The notes: generated by a model from the letters alone, not told the origin. Shown: positions 16,553 to 25,982, counted from the stretch's first letter. The stretch is 64,000 nucleotides of DNA from Sphingobium limneticum (GCF_008710155.1 NZ_VYPZ01000002.1:186001-250000); one strand, 5' to 3'. Translations and numbers: made by a program.

Positions 16553-17176
16553 TCAGTGCTGCAATGTCGCCGCGACCATGCCGCGCGAGGCGTTGCCGAT
16601 GAAGAAACCGCGCTCCAGATCATGGACGCGCAGGTCGCCCTCCACCGCTTCACCCATCTCGATCAGGCTGCGGCGCAATATACCCGGCAGCAAGCCGCGC
16701 GACAGCGGCGGCGTCACCAGCTTGTCGCCACGCTCCACGAAGATGGAGGAAAAGCAGCCTTCGGTCAGATAGCCGGCCGCGTCGATCAGCACGACCTCAT
16801 AAGTGCCGCCCCGTTTCAGCGCATCCTTGTAGAGGCTGCGGTCGCTGGTCTTGTGCAGCAGGCGCTGGTCGTCGGCCGGCGCATGGCGCGGCACGGCGGC
16901 GACCCGCATGATCGCGTCGGGCCAGGTCCGATGAGCGCGCACCTCGATCGCCAGCGATCCGCCGCGCGACGCCATCAACCGCACCCGGCTGCGTTCGCGA
17001 AGGCGGAAGGTCGCGGCCTGCAATTCGTTGCGCACATCATGGCGATCGAACTGAAAGCCGAGCGCGTCGGCACTCGCCTTGATCCGCTCAAGATGCAGGT
17101 CCAGCAACCTGATGCCTTCGAGTGGATCGAAAGCCATGGTTTCCAACAGGTCGAACCGTCCGTCAGCCAATGCCAT
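16553..17176 (-). CDS. pabC: Class IV aminotransferase, probable aminodeoxychorismate lyase
   Basis: Releases 4-aminobenzoate and pyruvate from aminodeoxychorismate, for folate. The 207-residue protein is short for the family (about 270 is usual) but has the expected pieces: LLDLHLERIKASADALGF, the PLP-lysine region LLHKTSDRSLY, YLTEGCFSSIFVERG and SRGLLPGILRRSLIEMGEAVE. It follows pabB on the same strand with a 47-base gap, which supports PabC over a branched-chain aminotransferase. The missing N-terminal strand-rich start is common when PabB and PabC pair in alphaproteobacteria. Confidence 0.85.
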   Translation of the reverse strand: MALADGRFDLLETMAFDPLEGIRLLDLHLERIKASADALGFQFDRHDVRNELQAATFRLRERSRVRLMASRGGSLAIEVRAHRTWPDAIMRVAAVPRHAPADDQRLLHKTSDRSLYKDALKRGGTYEVVLIDAAGYLTEGCFSSIFVERGDKLVTPPLSRGLLPGILRRSLIEMGEAVEGDLRVHDLERGFFIGNASRGMVAATLQH

Positions 17177-17223
17177 TGAAACTTCTCAAGCCCCACAGCG
17201 CCAAAAGTCAAGCGCCCCAAAGA

Positions 17224-18405
17224 TCATAGGAGTGAAAGGAACCGCCCCTTGGCCAGACACTCCGCCCATTCCGAAGCACAGTCGGAATCCGCGACGACAC
17301 CCGAGCCAAGGCCAAGGCGCCCCACCCCCGCGCCTTCTTTGACGCAAAGGGTGCGAATGGCAACATTGAACGCCGCGTCGCCCTCCGGATCGATCCAGCC
17401 CATCGTGCCGGTATAGACGCCGCGCGGGTGCGGCTCGACCGCGTCGATAATCTCCATCGCCCGCACCTTGGGCGCGCCGGTGATGGAGCCGCAGGGGAAG
17501 AGGATGCGCAGCACATCGACCGGCGACAGGCCGGGCAGGATGCGCGCGCGCACGGTCGACACCAGCTGATGCACGGTCGGATAGGTTTCGACCTTGAACA
17601 GGTCGGGCACGGTCACGCTGCCGGCCTGCGACACGCGCGACAGGTCGTTGCGCAGCAGGTCGACGATCATCAGATTTTCGGCGCGCTGCTTGGCGTCGCT
17701 TTCCAGCCAGCGCATCTGCGCTTCGTCCTCGACCGGATCGGCGGCGCGGGTCGCCGTGCCCTTCATCGGCCGGGCGGTCAGCTGGCCGCGCACCTGCGTG
17801 AAGAAGAGTTCGGGCGAAAAGGACAGGATGGACTGCCCGCCGGTGCGGATGACGCCGCCATAGCCCGCCGCCGCGCGCGGCCGGATCGCGGCATAAAGGG
17901 CCATCGGATCGCCCGACAGCGCGACGTCGCAGGGGAAGGTCAGGTTCACCTGATAGATGTCGCCGGCGTGGATATAATCCTGCACCCGGCCAAAGGCGGC
18001 GGCATAGGCGGCCTCATCGACCAGCGGCCGCAACGGACCGACCGTAGCGCCCGACGGATCGGGCAGCAGGCCGGGCAGGTCGGCCGACGGGATCAGCCTG
18101 ACCCCTTCGAACAGGCCGAACCAGAGCAGAGGGCCGGCGGCGCCGTCCTGCCCGGTATGGGATCGGGCATGGGCGATCGGCGCCAGCCGATCCTCCAGCG
18201 CAAGCCCCGCTTCATAGGCCATATAGCCCGCGACATGCAGGCCCTGTTCGCGCGCCTCGGCCAGTCGGTCCAGCGCAGGCTGAACATCGGCCATGGTCTG
18301 CGCGGCGATGACCTCCACCGGATCGCGATAGAGCCGCGCCGCCGCGCCGCGCGGACGGGCATCGTCGAACAGGCAAAATTCTTCATGAGGACCGGGCAGG
18401 CGCAT
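17224..18405 (-). CDS. pabB: Aminodeoxychorismate synthase component I
   Basis: Adds ammonia to chorismate for 4-aminobenzoate. The 393-residue protein has a divergent N-terminal half and the chorismate-binding domain: RPMKGTATR (the lysine after P-x, replaced by alanine in anthranilate synthases, marks PabB), LMIVDLLRNDLSRV, KVETYPTVHQLVS and FPCGSITGAPKVRAMEII. No glutamine amidotransferase gene (pabA/trpG) is next to it, so the amidotransferase must come from elsewhere. Divergent from the DUF983 gene. Confidence 0.93.
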   Translation of the reverse strand: MRLPGPHEEFCLFDDARPRGAAARLYRDPVEVIAAQTMADVQPALDRLAEAREQGLHVAGYMAYEAGLALEDRLAPIAHARSHTGQDGAAGPLLWFGLFEGVRLIPSADLPGLLPDPSGATVGPLRPLVDEAAYAAAFGRVQDYIHAGDIYQVNLTFPCDVALSGDPMALYAAIRPRAAAGYGGVIRTGGQSILSFSPELFFTQVRGQLTARPMKGTATRAADPVEDEAQMRWLESDAKQRAENLMIVDLLRNDLSRVSQAGSVTVPDLFKVETYPTVHQLVSTVRARILPGLSPVDVLRILFPCGSITGAPKVRAMEIIDAVEPHPRGVYTGTMGWIDPEGDAAFNVAIRTLCVKEGAGVGRLGLGSGVVADSDCASEWAECLAKGRFLSLL

Positions 18406-18497
18406 GGCGCTTCCTAACAGACTTTACGATCAGCGGAAGGCGCTATGGCGGCGATGGGACGTTGCGCCGCGTCATCAAAGCCCGTAGCGGACGGGCC

Positions 18498-18887
18498 ATG
18501 ACCGATCCGACGCCCCGCGAAGACAGTTCCGGCGAACGCCCGGTCGGCCCCGCCATCGCCCACGGCCTGCGCGGTCGTTGCCCGGCCTGCGGCGAAGGAC
18601 GGATGTTCGCGCGCTTCCTGAAACCCGCATCGGCCTGCCCGCATTGCGGCCTCGCGCTGGACGGGCATCAGGCGGACGATTTCCCCGCCTATATCGTGAT
18701 CCTTCTCCTGGGTCATATCTTGGTGCCGTTGATGATAGAGGTGAACAGCGCGCTGGCCATACCGCTGGGCTGGCAGGCGCTGATCTGGCCCGGCCTGGCG
18801 ATCATCCTGGCCCTGGCGATGATCCAGCCGGTCAAGGGCGCGGTCATCGCCGTGCAGTGGAGCCGGCGCATGGCCGGTTTCCGCTAA
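18498..18887 (+). CDS. DUF983 family membrane protein
   Basis: 129 residues. Two zinc-ribbon-like knuckles, CPACGEG and CPHCGLAL, precede the conserved DDFPAYIVILLLGHILVPL and a second hydrophobic segment (LIWPGLAIILALAMIQPVKG). This is the layout of DUF983 proteins, found near cytochrome oxidase genes in many alphaproteobacteria but of unknown function. I chose the ATG at 18498 (MTDPTPRED); the frame is open 36 bases further upstream. Here it lies alone, divergent from pabB and convergent with the thioesterase gene. Confidence 0.85.
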   Translation: MTDPTPREDSSGERPVGPAIAHGLRGRCPACGEGRMFARFLKPASACPHCGLALDGHQADDFPAYIVILLLGHILVPLMIEVNSALAIPLGWQALIWPGLAIILALAMIQPVKGAVIAVQWSRRMAGFR

Positions 18888-18908
18888 GAAACGCCTGACC
18901 GGTCCTTA

Positions 18909-19346
18909 TCAGTCCGGCTGGCGCAGGAAGTTCAGTTCCATCGCTTCCCGCAGCGTGTCGTCGATCGACCGGCGGCCTTCGGCGCCATGGGTGACGACCG
19001 TGGTGTCGCAGGTGGCGACGCATACGCCCTTCTGGAACCCGGCCGAGCTGATCGTCCAGCTGGTGCGGCCGATATGGCCGATCGCGCAATGCACTTCGAA
19101 CGGATAGGGGAAATGCGATTCCTCGACGAAGTTCAGGTTCACGTTCGCCACCAGCCAGCGCACGCCCTGTTCCTGCGGATGGCGGCCCATATGATGATGG
19201 AAACGGATGCGTGCGGTTTCGAAAATGCCGGAAATCGCCACATTGTTGATGTGGCCCATGGTGTCGAGATCCTGGAACCGCGTGTCGATGCTGGTCACGA
19301 AGCGATAGGCTTGCGGGTTCAGACGCCAGGATTCGGGTTTGGCCAT
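18909..19346 (-). CDS. Acyl-CoA thioesterase, hotdog fold (4HBT/YbgC type)
   Basis: 145-residue single hotdog-domain protein. The catalytic-type segment TRFQDLDTMGHINNVAISG has the conserved Asp and the GH-N pattern of 4-hydroxybenzoyl-CoA thioesterases, followed by FETARIRFHHHMG and a central VNLNFVEES strand. Such enzymes hydrolyse acyl-CoA thioesters; the substrate cannot be told. I chose the ATG at 19346; a TTG at 19355 with AAGGA just before it is an alternative. Convergent with the DUF983 gene. Confidence 0.88.
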   Translation of the reverse strand: MAKPESWRLNPQAYRFVTSIDTRFQDLDTMGHINNVAISGIFETARIRFHHHMGRHPQEQGVRWLVANVNLNFVEESHFPYPFEVHCAIGHIGRTSWTISSAGFQKGVCVATCDTTVVTHGAEGRRSIDDTLREAMELNFLRQPD

Positions 19347-19603
19347 GTCCTGCAATTCCTTATTATGATCGTTTCTAGCCTCTTAACCCGGATGGCGGGT
19401 GATGCAATCATACCCGCAAAAAGTGACGCTGGTGCGGCCTTTTGGACACATAGGGCGGATATGCGGCAACGAAGCGTTTCCGGCACGCCCAATGGACTCG
19501 GCCCGCGCGCCCGCCTAGTTTCGCGATCGATATGATAACGGATCAGGCATCGCGCGTATCGGTCCATCGGATCGGCCGTGGCGACGCGCCAAGGGAAACG
19601 ACC

Positions 19604-20839
19604 ATGCAACGCTACAGCCGCGCCGCCATCTTCCTGCATTGGGCCATCGCCGCCCTGCTCGCTTTCCAGATCGCCGTCGGCTGGGCGCTGGAGGATCTGG
19701 GGTCGCATGGCTTCTTCCTCTATCAATGGCACAAGTCGGTCGGGATGCTGATCCTGGGGCTGACGCTGGCGCGGATCGCCGTGCGTTACTGGAAGCCGCG
19801 CCCGGCGAAGCTGGAGGGCGGCTGGCAGGGCGCACTCGCCTCGGCCGTGCATGTCGGCCTTTACGCCTTCATGCTCGGCGCGCCGCTGACCGGCTGGGCC
19901 TTGGTATCGACCGCGAAGGTCAAGGTGCCGACGCTGCTTTTCGGCATCATTCCCCTGCCCCATCTGCCGCTGCCTGCAGCGAGCCATGCGCGGGCCGAAA
20001 ACGGCCATGGCCTGCTCGCCTGGCTCGGCATCGCGCTGTTCCTGCTGCATGTCGCGGGCGCGCTGCGTCATCATGTGATGATGGGCGATGGCCTGATCTG
20101 GCGCATGATACCGGGCCGATCGCCGATCCTGCTGGTCGGCCTGCCCGCCCTGATCGCCGTCGGCTTCCTTGCCGGCCGCGCGATCCTGCCCGCGCCGCAA
20201 GCCGCCACCACCGCGCCCGTCGCAGCGGAAGCGGACAATGCGGTGGAAGAAGAGAGCAATGCGGCGGAGGTGGCCAACGTCGCCGCGCCTGCCGACAATG
20301 CCGCCGCCAACGCCAGCGAAGCCGCAGCCGAAGAACCCGCCGGCCCGCCGCCCGCCTGGACCGTGCAGCCCGGCGGCCGCATCGGCTTTTCGGTCGGCAA
20401 TGATGGCGACACGATCAGCGGCAGCTTCGCCAAATGGACCGCCGCCATCGTCATGGACCCCGACCATCCCGACAGCGCGGATATCAAGGTGACGATCGAC
20501 ATGGCCTCGGCCAGCGTGGGCGACGCCTATAAGGACGGCATGCTGCCGGGCGACGAATTTTTCGGCGCGGCCGCCCATCCCACCGCAACCTTCGTCGCCA
20601 AGGGCGCGGAAGCCACCGGCCCCGACAGCTACCGCGCCCGCGGCACGCTGACGCTCAAGGGCGTGTCGAAGCCGCAGAGCATCCGCTTCACCCTGTCGGG
20701 CAAGGACGCCACCCGCAAGATAACGGGCAGCGCCACCATCGCCCGCGCGCCCTTTGGCGTGGGCAATGGAGACAGCAGCAACGGCCTCGCCCCACAGGTG
20801 GCGGTGACATTCGCCTTCACGGCGAAGCGGAAGGACTAA
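19604..20839 (+). CDS. Cytochrome b561-YceI fusion protein
   Basis: 411-residue two-part protein. Residues about 1-190 are a four-helix cytochrome b561 domain with haem-ligand histidines in FLHWAIAALLAFQIAVGW, YQWHKSVG, AVHVGLYAFMLGAP and FLLHVAGALRHH. A membrane helix and a long Ala/Asn/Glu-rich linker follow (about 205-255). The C-terminal part (about 258-411) is a YceI lipocalin-like domain (GRIGFSVGNDGDTISGSFAKW, GTLTLKGVSKP). YceI proteins bind polyisoprenoids such as quinones, so a membrane electron carrier with its own periplasmic quinone-binding domain is plausible (inference). AAGGGAAACGACC precedes the ATG. Confidence 0.9.
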   Translation: MQRYSRAAIFLHWAIAALLAFQIAVGWALEDLGSHGFFLYQWHKSVGMLILGLTLARIAVRYWKPRPAKLEGGWQGALASAVHVGLYAFMLGAPLTGWALVSTAKVKVPTLLFGIIPLPHLPLPAASHARAENGHGLLAWLGIALFLLHVAGALRHHVMMGDGLIWRMIPGRSPILLVGLPALIAVGFLAGRAILPAPQAATTAPVAAEADNAVEEESNAAEVANVAAPADNAAANASEAAAEEPAGPPPAWTVQPGGRIGFSVGNDGDTISGSFAKWTAAIVMDPDHPDSADIKVTIDMASASVGDAYKDGMLPGDEFFGAAAHPTATFVAKGAEATGPDSYRARGTLTLKGVSKPQSIRFTLSGKDATRKITGSATIARAPFGVGNGDSSNGLAPQVAVTFAFTAKRKD

Positions 20840-20881
20840 AACATCGTTCGCGCCGAGTGGGGTGTGATATAGTCTTGGCGC

Positions 20882-21229
20882 ATGCGCCTCTTGCTCCTCC
20901 CCGTCGTCCTCGCGGCCGCATCCCCCGCTCCGATCGCGGCACAGGCGTTCATGTTCGAAACCGGCACCACCCTGCTCGGCAAATGCCGCAACAAGGCGCC
21001 CGAATATGCGCTGGCCTGCACCGCCTATATCGTCGGTGTGGTGGATGGCATCCGCAAGGACATGTTCATCGGCCGCGCGCGCCCGGTCTGCTGGCCCGAC
21101 CGGATGAGCGCGGACGACGCCCGCAAGACCGTCATCGCCTATCTCGAACGCTGGCCCGACCAGCGCAAGGCGCCGGCCTCTGTCCTCGTCAGCGTGGCCT
21201 TGAACGAGCGCTGGCCCTGCACGAAATAG
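20882..21229 (+). CDS. Rap1a/Tai-like exported protein
   Basis: 115 residues with a signal peptide (MRLLLLPVVLAAASPAPIAA). The mature part follows the Rap1a/Tai immunity-protein pattern: LLGKCRNKAPEYALACTAYIVGVVDG, VCWPD, then ARKTVIAYLERWPDQRKAPASVLV and a terminal RWPC. Four cysteines could form two disulfides. Family founders protect against type VI effectors that attack peptidoglycan, but no effector or secretion gene is nearby, so an immunity role here is unproven. It lies 42 bases after the b561-YceI gene. Confidence 0.78.
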   Translation: MRLLLLPVVLAAASPAPIAAQAFMFETGTTLLGKCRNKAPEYALACTAYIVGVVDGIRKDMFIGRARPVCWPDRMSADDARKTVIAYLERWPDQRKAPASVLVSVALNERWPCTK

Positions 21230-21358
21230 AGTGAGCCGATTAGCCTGATCGCGACAATTCATTGCGCGCATCCATGGCCTAACTGGTACATTCTTGCCTT
21301 GCCTCCCGCTAAAGCGTAGGGGCGGCGCCTATTTTATCTTGTGCGAAGGAGACTCGAC

Positions 21359-22729
21359 GTGGCGGCGAAGTGGACGCCGGAAAGCTGGCGGGAGCATAAG
21401 GGCATCCAGATGCCCTTTTACAGGGACGCAGAGGCGCTTGCCTCGGTAGAGGCCCAGCTTGGCCAGTTTCCGCCCCTCGTCTTTGCGGGCGAGGCACGGA
21501 ATCTGAAGACGGACCTGGCAAAGGTCGTGACCGGTGACGCCTTCCTGTTGCAGGGCGGCGATTGCGCGGAAAGCTTTGCCGAATTCCATCCGAACAATAT
21601 CCGCGACACGTTCCGCGTGCTGCTGCAGATGGCGGTGGTCCTGACCTTCGCGTCGAAGCTGCCGGTGGTGAAGGTCGGCCGCATGGCGGGCCAGTTCGCC
21701 AAGCCCCGCTCGGCCGATACCGAGACGATCGGTGGCGTGGAACTGCCCAGCTATCGCGGCGACAATGTCAACGACATCGCCTTCACGCCCGAAGCCCGCG
21801 AGCCGAACCCGCAGCGCATGGTGCAGGCGTACAACCAGTCGGCGGCGACGCTGAACCTGGTGCGCGCTTTCTCGACCGGCGGCTATGCGTCGCTGGATCG
21901 CGTCCATGGCTGGATGCTCGATTTCATGGGCCGCTCGCCCTGGGCCACGAAGTTCGAGGCGATGGCCGACCAGATCGGCCAGGCGCTCGACTTCATGCGC
22001 GCCTGCGGCCTGTCGGCGGACACGGTGCCCCAGCTTGGCGGCACCAGCTTCTACACCAGCCATGAAGCGTTGCTGCTGCCGTTCGAACAGGCGCTGACCC
22101 GTCAGGATTCGCTGACCGGCGACTGGTACGACACGTCGGCGCACATGCTGTGGATCGGCGACCGCACCCGGTTCGAAGGGTCGGCCCATGTCGAATATCT
22201 GCGCGGCATCGGCAACCCGATCGGCCTGAAATGCGGTCCCAGCCTGGAGCCGGACGCGCTGCTGCGCCTGCTCGATGTTTTGAACGCGAAACGAGAAGCC
22301 GGGCGCATCACGCTCATCACCCGCTATGGGCATGACAAGATTGAGGCGGGCCTGCCCAAGCTGGTGCGCGCGGTGTTGCGCGAAGGGCATCCGGTCATCT
22401 GGTCGTGCGACCCGATGCACGGCAACGTCATCAAGGCGGCCAATGGCTACAAGACGCGTCCGTTCGAGCGCATCCTGACCGAAGTGCGCGGCTTCTTCGC
22501 CGTGCATCGGGCCGAGGGCAGCATCGCCGGCGGCATCCATGCCGAAATGACCGGGCAGAATGTGACCGAATGCACCGGTGGCGCCATCGCCATCACCGAC
22601 GAAGGTCTGGCCGATCGCTACCACACCCATTGCGACCCGCGCCTCAACGCGGCGCAGAGCCTGGAGCTGGCTTTCCTGCTGGCCGAAATGCTCAACGAAG
22701 AACTGAAGGAACGCCGCGCCGCGGCGTGA
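21359..22729 (+). CDS. aroG: 3-deoxy-7-phosphoheptulonate synthase, class II
   Basis: First enzyme of the shikimate pathway, joining phosphoenolpyruvate and erythrose 4-phosphate. The 456-residue protein is the plant-like class II type: [12 protein letters not shown] at the N terminus, [11 protein letters not shown] (metal Cys), [26 protein letters not shown], and [13 protein letters not shown] near the C terminus. The GTG at 21359 is the best start, with AGGAG eight bases before it. A strong terminator follows at once. The symbol is by function; aroF or aroH would be equally defensible. Confidence 0.94.
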   Translation: MAAKWTPESWREHKGIQMPFYRDAEALASVEAQLGQFPPLVFAGEARNLKTDLAKVVTGDAFLLQGGDCAESFAEFHPNNIRDTFRVLLQMAVVLTFASKLPVVKVGRMAGQFAKPRSADTETIGGVELPSYRGDNVNDIAFTPEAREPNPQRMVQAYNQSAATLNLVRAFSTGGYASLDRVHGWMLDFMGRSPWATKFEAMADQIGQALDFMRACGLSADTVPQLGGTSFYTSHEALLLPFEQALTRQDSLTGDWYDTSAHMLWIGDRTRFEGSAHVEYLRGIGNPIGLKCGPSLEPDALLRLLDVLNAKREAGRITLITRYGHDKIEAGLPKLVRAVLREGHPVIWSCDPMHGNVIKAANGYKTRPFERILTEVRGFFAVHRAEGSIAGGIHAEMTGQNVTECTGGAIAITDEGLADRYHTHCDPRLNAAQSLELAFLLAEMLNEELKERRAAA

Positions 22730-22732
22730 CGC

Positions 22733-22770
22733 AAAAAAGGGGCGGGATCGCATGATCCCGCCCCTTTTTT
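22733..22770 (+). terminator. Rho-independent terminator of the DAHP synthase gene
   Basis: AAAAAAGGGGCGGGATC, a short loop and GATCCCGCCCCTTTTTT: a perfect GC-rich stem with six T on either strand, three bases after the stop codon. Confidence 0.93.
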
Positions 22771-22820
22771 ATCCCGCGTTCTTCATGAGTTTTGACGCTA
22801 TGAAGCCGCCGACAAGAACC

Positions 22821-22844
22821 GTTCCCCGGCGCAGGCCGGGGAAC
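22821..22844. repeat. Short perfect palindrome
   Basis: GTTCCCCGGC, GCAG centre, GCCGGGGAAC: a small dispersed-type palindrome in the 136-base gap between the DAHP synthase terminator and the next gene. No T run follows. A related CGGGGAAC word occurs near the palindrome at 9909-9958. Confidence 0.6.
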
Positions 22845-22865
22845 GCTTAGGGTTGCTACGCTCCG

Positions 22866-23210
22866 TCAGCCTTCCGCTGCCACCACCACGATGTTCAGCG
22901 CAGCGCCGCCCTGCGCGATCGCAATCAGCCGATCGACATTGGGGTGCGCGCCCGGACGATTGCGGGCATCGGCCACATGCTCGGCGAACAGCGCCAGCCC
23001 ATGATCTGCCGCCGCCGCGTCCAGCGTCCCGAACGCCTGCCCCAGATAATGATAGAGCGCCAGCGAACCCTGCTTGCCCGGCTGGTTCTCGATGCTCGCG
23101 ATGACCACGCCGTCCGCGTCGGTCAGGTCGACCCGCGCCAGCCCGTCGATCGACGGCAATTGCGCCAGATTATCCTTGAAAATTGCGCCCGGTTCGATGG
23201 TTGCCAGCAT
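22866..23210 (-). CDS. Small conserved cytoplasmic protein (DUF2322-like)
   Basis: 114 residues without signal peptide or membrane span. Segments FKDNLAQLPSIDGLARVDL, IASIENQPGKQGSLALYHYLG, GLALFAEHVADAR and PGAHPNVDRLIAIAQGG match my memory of DUF2322 proteins, whose function is unknown. Single gene on the minus strand, followed upstream by the long repeat-bearing gap. The family name is recalled rather than searched. Confidence 0.65.
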   Translation of the reverse strand: MLATIEPGAIFKDNLAQLPSIDGLARVDLTDADGVVIASIENQPGKQGSLALYHYLGQAFGTLDAAAADHGLALFAEHVADARNRPGAHPNVDRLIAIAQGGAALNIVVVAAEG

Positions 23211-23330
23211 ATGTCATGTTCCCGCATTGATAGGTCGCGGCGCCTCTCGCATCTTATGGCGCGCGCTGCAATCGGCTGCCCTTGGGCGGAGGCTGGGATG
23301 GGTGATTAGGGGACTGGCAGCTTATCTTAG

Positions 23331-23482
23331 CCCTCTCCCGTTTTCACGGGAGAGGGTTGGGTGAGGGTCTTTCTTCTTGCTGGCAGAAAATGCTTGTCCA
23401 GAAAGAAGAAAGACCCTCACCGACATCGACTAGGCAGCAAGCTGCCAAGTCTCCGTTGCCTCTCCCGCAAAGGCGGGAGAGG
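23331..23482. repeat. Nested palindromic intergenic repeat
   Basis: Two outer hairpins (CCCTCTCCCG with CGGGAGAGGG around TTTTCA at about 23331-23356, and CCTCTCCCGC with GCGGGAGAGG near 23459-23481) flank an inverted pair: GTGAGGGTCTTTCTTC (from 23361) and its complement GAAGAAAGACCCTCAC (to 23420). The design, a hairpin within each arm of a larger inverted repeat, matches 4079-4201 but with a different core sequence. Confidence 0.8.
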
Positions 23483-23549
23483 GTAACAGGAGCGCCCACA
23501 AATCCAACACCCTTCCAATGTAGGATTTTATCTGATCCACCCTGATAAA

Positions 23550-23836
23550 TGGATCACCGCCCCTATCAGCGTCCGCCCCCACCATCGCCGTCGCGCGCAC
23601 GGCGCGCCTCTGTCGCATCAGCGCCGCGTGCGTGGCGCGTGGCTGTCCCCCGACTGTCGCGCAGGGGACGCGCAACCGTCGCGTCACAGCGGCACATATG
23701 GCGCCCACCCGTGATCCACCTGTCGCGCCGCTGTCGCGCAAGGGACGCTTCGCGATCGCCTCTCGAGCGCTTCGAACCGAAAAAAGCCGACAACGGTGTG
23801 AACTTCGCTCCTGTCGCGTCGCAGGCGCGTCGCGAC
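23550..23836. other. Gene-free region rich in the word GTCGCG
   Basis: The 626-base gap 23211-23836 has no credible gene. Its right half repeats GTCGCG at least six times, and two near-identical 16-base copies (TGTCGCGCARGGGACG) lie at about 23655 and 23732. Open frames crossing it on both strands give arginine-rich products with no family features. Purpose unknown; it lies downstream of terC. Confidence 0.45.
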
Positions 23837-24622
23837 CTACGCCCCGCCGGCCCGCTGCTTGGCCTTGCGCGCGAAGATGTTCAGCACCTCGACCAATGTG
23901 GAGAAAGCCATGGCCGCGTAGATATAGCCCTTGGGCACATGCACGCCGAAACCGTCGGCGATCAGTACCGCGCCGATCATCAGCAGGAAGCCCAGCGCCA
24001 GCATCACCACGGTCGGGTTGCGGGCGATGAAATTGGCCAGCGGATCGGCCGCGATCAGCATCACCGTCACCGCCACGATCACGGCGATATACATGACCGC
24101 CAGATTGTCCGTCATGCCCACCGCCGTCAGGATGGAATCGAGCGAGAAGATCATGTCCAGCACGATGATCTGCGCGATCGCCGCGCCGAAGGTCATGGTC
24201 GCCACGCCCTTCTTGTCCAGCACGCCGTCCGCCGGCGCCGGGTCGACGCTATGATGGATTTCCTTGGTCGCCTTCCAGATCAGGAACAGGCCGCCCGCGA
24301 TCAGGATCAGGTCGCGCCAGGAAAAATCGGTTTCGAACGTCGGCGCGCCATGCTGGTCCAGCGGGCCGGAAAAACCCAGGTTGAAGACCGGCTGCGTCAG
24401 GCCGACGATCCATGCGATCATCGACAGCAGGATCAGCCGCATGATCAGCGCCAGGCCGATGCCGATCTTGCGCGCCCTGGGCCGCTGCGCCTCGGGCAAT
24501 TTGTTCGTCAGGATGGAAATGAACACCAGATTGTCGATGCCCAGCACGACCTCCATCACCACCAGCGCGATCAGCGCGGCCAGGGCTGTGGGGTCGGTAA
24601 AGGCGGTGATCAGACTGTCCAT
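23837..24622 (-). CDS. terC: TerC family membrane protein
   Basis: 261-residue integral membrane protein with about seven hydrophobic segments. The family motif [20 protein letters not shown] lies in the first helices and its repeat [20 protein letters not shown] in the second half; the paired acidic residues are thought to bind metal. TerC proteins are linked to manganese or calcium handling and to metalation of exported proteins. The ATG at 24622 has AAGAGGAGCG before it; the frame is open further upstream but lacks coding character. Divergent from fbp. No yybP-ykoY-type leader was recognised. Confidence 0.9.
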   Translation of the reverse strand: MDSLITAFTDPTALAALIALVVMEVVLGIDNLVFISILTNKLPEAQRPRARKIGIGLALIMRLILLSMIAWIVGLTQPVFNLGFSGPLDQHGAPTFETDFSWRDLILIAGGLFLIWKATKEIHHSVDPAPADGVLDKKGVATMTFGAAIAQIIVLDMIFSLDSILTAVGMTDNLAVMYIAVIVAVTVMLIAADPLANFIARNPTVVMLALGFLLMIGAVLIADGFGVHVPKGYIYAAMAFSTLVEVLNIFARKAKQRAGGA

Positions 24623-24854
24623 GACGCTCCTCTTGGCCAACGCCCATATTGGGCCTTTTGGCACGGCATCGCAACGATGGGGCGGCCCGCCTGTTCCAAC
24701 AGACATTGTTTGTCACATGACAGCGCTAACAAGCCACGGATGACATTGCCTGCCGCTGGACTAGGCCGCGCCGCTGCCCTAGCGAGACTGGCATTATTCT
24801 TTTCCGTCCGGCTTCACGGCCGCGACATTCCGTCCATCTGACGAAAGGCGTTTC

Positions 24855-25871
24855 ATGGCTCGTACCACCCTGACCCGTTTCCTGATCGAGCAGCAACGCA
24901 CGGCCAATGCCCTGCCCGGCGAGTTGCGCCTGCTGATCGAAACCGTTGCCCGCGCGTGCAAGACGATCAGCCATTCGGTGGGCAAGGGCGCACTGGGCGA
25001 AGTGCTGGGCAGCCTGGACAGCGAAAATGTGCAGGGCGAAGTGCAGAAGAAGCTGGACGTGATCGCCAACGAACTGCTGCTCGACGCCAATGAATGGGGC
25101 GGCCATCTGGCGGCGATGGCGTCGGAAGAGATGGAGACGATCTATCCCATCCCCAACCGCTATCCCAAGGGCGAATATCTGATGCTGTTCGATCCGATCG
25201 ACGGGTCCAGCAATATCGATGTCGACCTGTCCGTGGGCACCATCTTCTCGGTGTTGAAGGCGCCCGACGGCTGCGCCGGCCGCGATGTGACCGAAGAGGA
25301 TTTCCTGCAGGATGGCCGCCAGCAGGTCGCCGCCGGCTACGCCATCTACGGCCCGCAGACGATCCTGGTGCTGAGCGTCGGCACGGGCGTGTTCGAATTC
25401 ACGCTGGACCGCGAAGTCGGCAGCTGGGTGCTGACCGATCCGGACATGAAGATGCCGCAGGGCAAATGCGAATTTGCGATCAACATGTCGAACCGTCGCC
25501 AATGGTCGCCGGCCATCGCCCGCTATGTCGAGGAACGCGTATCCGGCACCGCCGGCCCATGCGGCAAGGATTACAACATGCGCTGGACCGCCTCCATGGT
25601 GGCGGACGTGCATCGCATCCTGAAGCGCGGCGGCATCTTCATGTATCCCTACGACCACCGCACGCCGGGCAAGGCCAAGCTGCGCCTGATGTATGAAGCC
25701 AATCCGATGAGCTACCTGATCGAACAGGCCGGCGGCGCGGCGACCGACGGCTTCATCCCGATCATGGACGTGCCTGCCAAGGGCCTGCACCAGCGGGTCG
25801 GCGTGGTGCTGGGCGACAGCGCGGAAGTGGCGGCGGTCGTAGCCTATGGCGCGGAAATGGCCACGGCCTGA
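24855..25871 (+). CDS. fbp: Fructose-1,6-bisphosphatase, class 1
   Basis: Gluconeogenic phosphatase that makes fructose 6-phosphate. The 338-residue protein has the metal-site residues in [10 protein letters not shown] and [13 protein letters not shown], and the substrate region [20 protein letters not shown] with the downstream [15 protein letters not shown]. Length is normal. Transcribed alone; divergent from terC. A weak inverted repeat (AACGGAGG ... CCTCCGTT, 25891-25924) follows the stop codon. Confidence 0.96.
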   Translation: MARTTLTRFLIEQQRTANALPGELRLLIETVARACKTISHSVGKGALGEVLGSLDSENVQGEVQKKLDVIANELLLDANEWGGHLAAMASEEMETIYPIPNRYPKGEYLMLFDPIDGSSNIDVDLSVGTIFSVLKAPDGCAGRDVTEEDFLQDGRQQVAAGYAIYGPQTILVLSVGTGVFEFTLDREVGSWVLTDPDMKMPQGKCEFAINMSNRRQWSPAIARYVEERVSGTAGPCGKDYNMRWTASMVADVHRILKRGGIFMYPYDHRTPGKAKLRLMYEANPMSYLIEQAGGAATDGFIPIMDVPAKGLHQRVGVVLGDSAEVAAVVAYGAEMATA

Positions 25872-25890
25872 TCTGGAGCGCCTGATCTGA

Positions 25891-25924
25891 AACGGAGGTG
25901 GCGAGAGGCATCGTCCCCTCCGTT
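25891..25924 (+). terminator. Possible weak terminator after fbp
   Basis: AACGGAGG and CCTCCGTT form an eight-base stem with an 18-base loop, followed by CGTTTC. The loop is long and the T run short, so function is doubtful. Confidence 0.35.
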
Positions 25925-25982
25925 CGTTTCAAGCAAAGGCGACACATGCTGGCCGAGGAATGCAGGCATAGCGTCGGAAAAG

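Noticed and set aside
23549..23840. Arginine-rich open frames on both strands in the terC-side gap
   Set aside because: They follow from the GTCGCG-rich composition; no motif, ribosome site or coding bias supports them.
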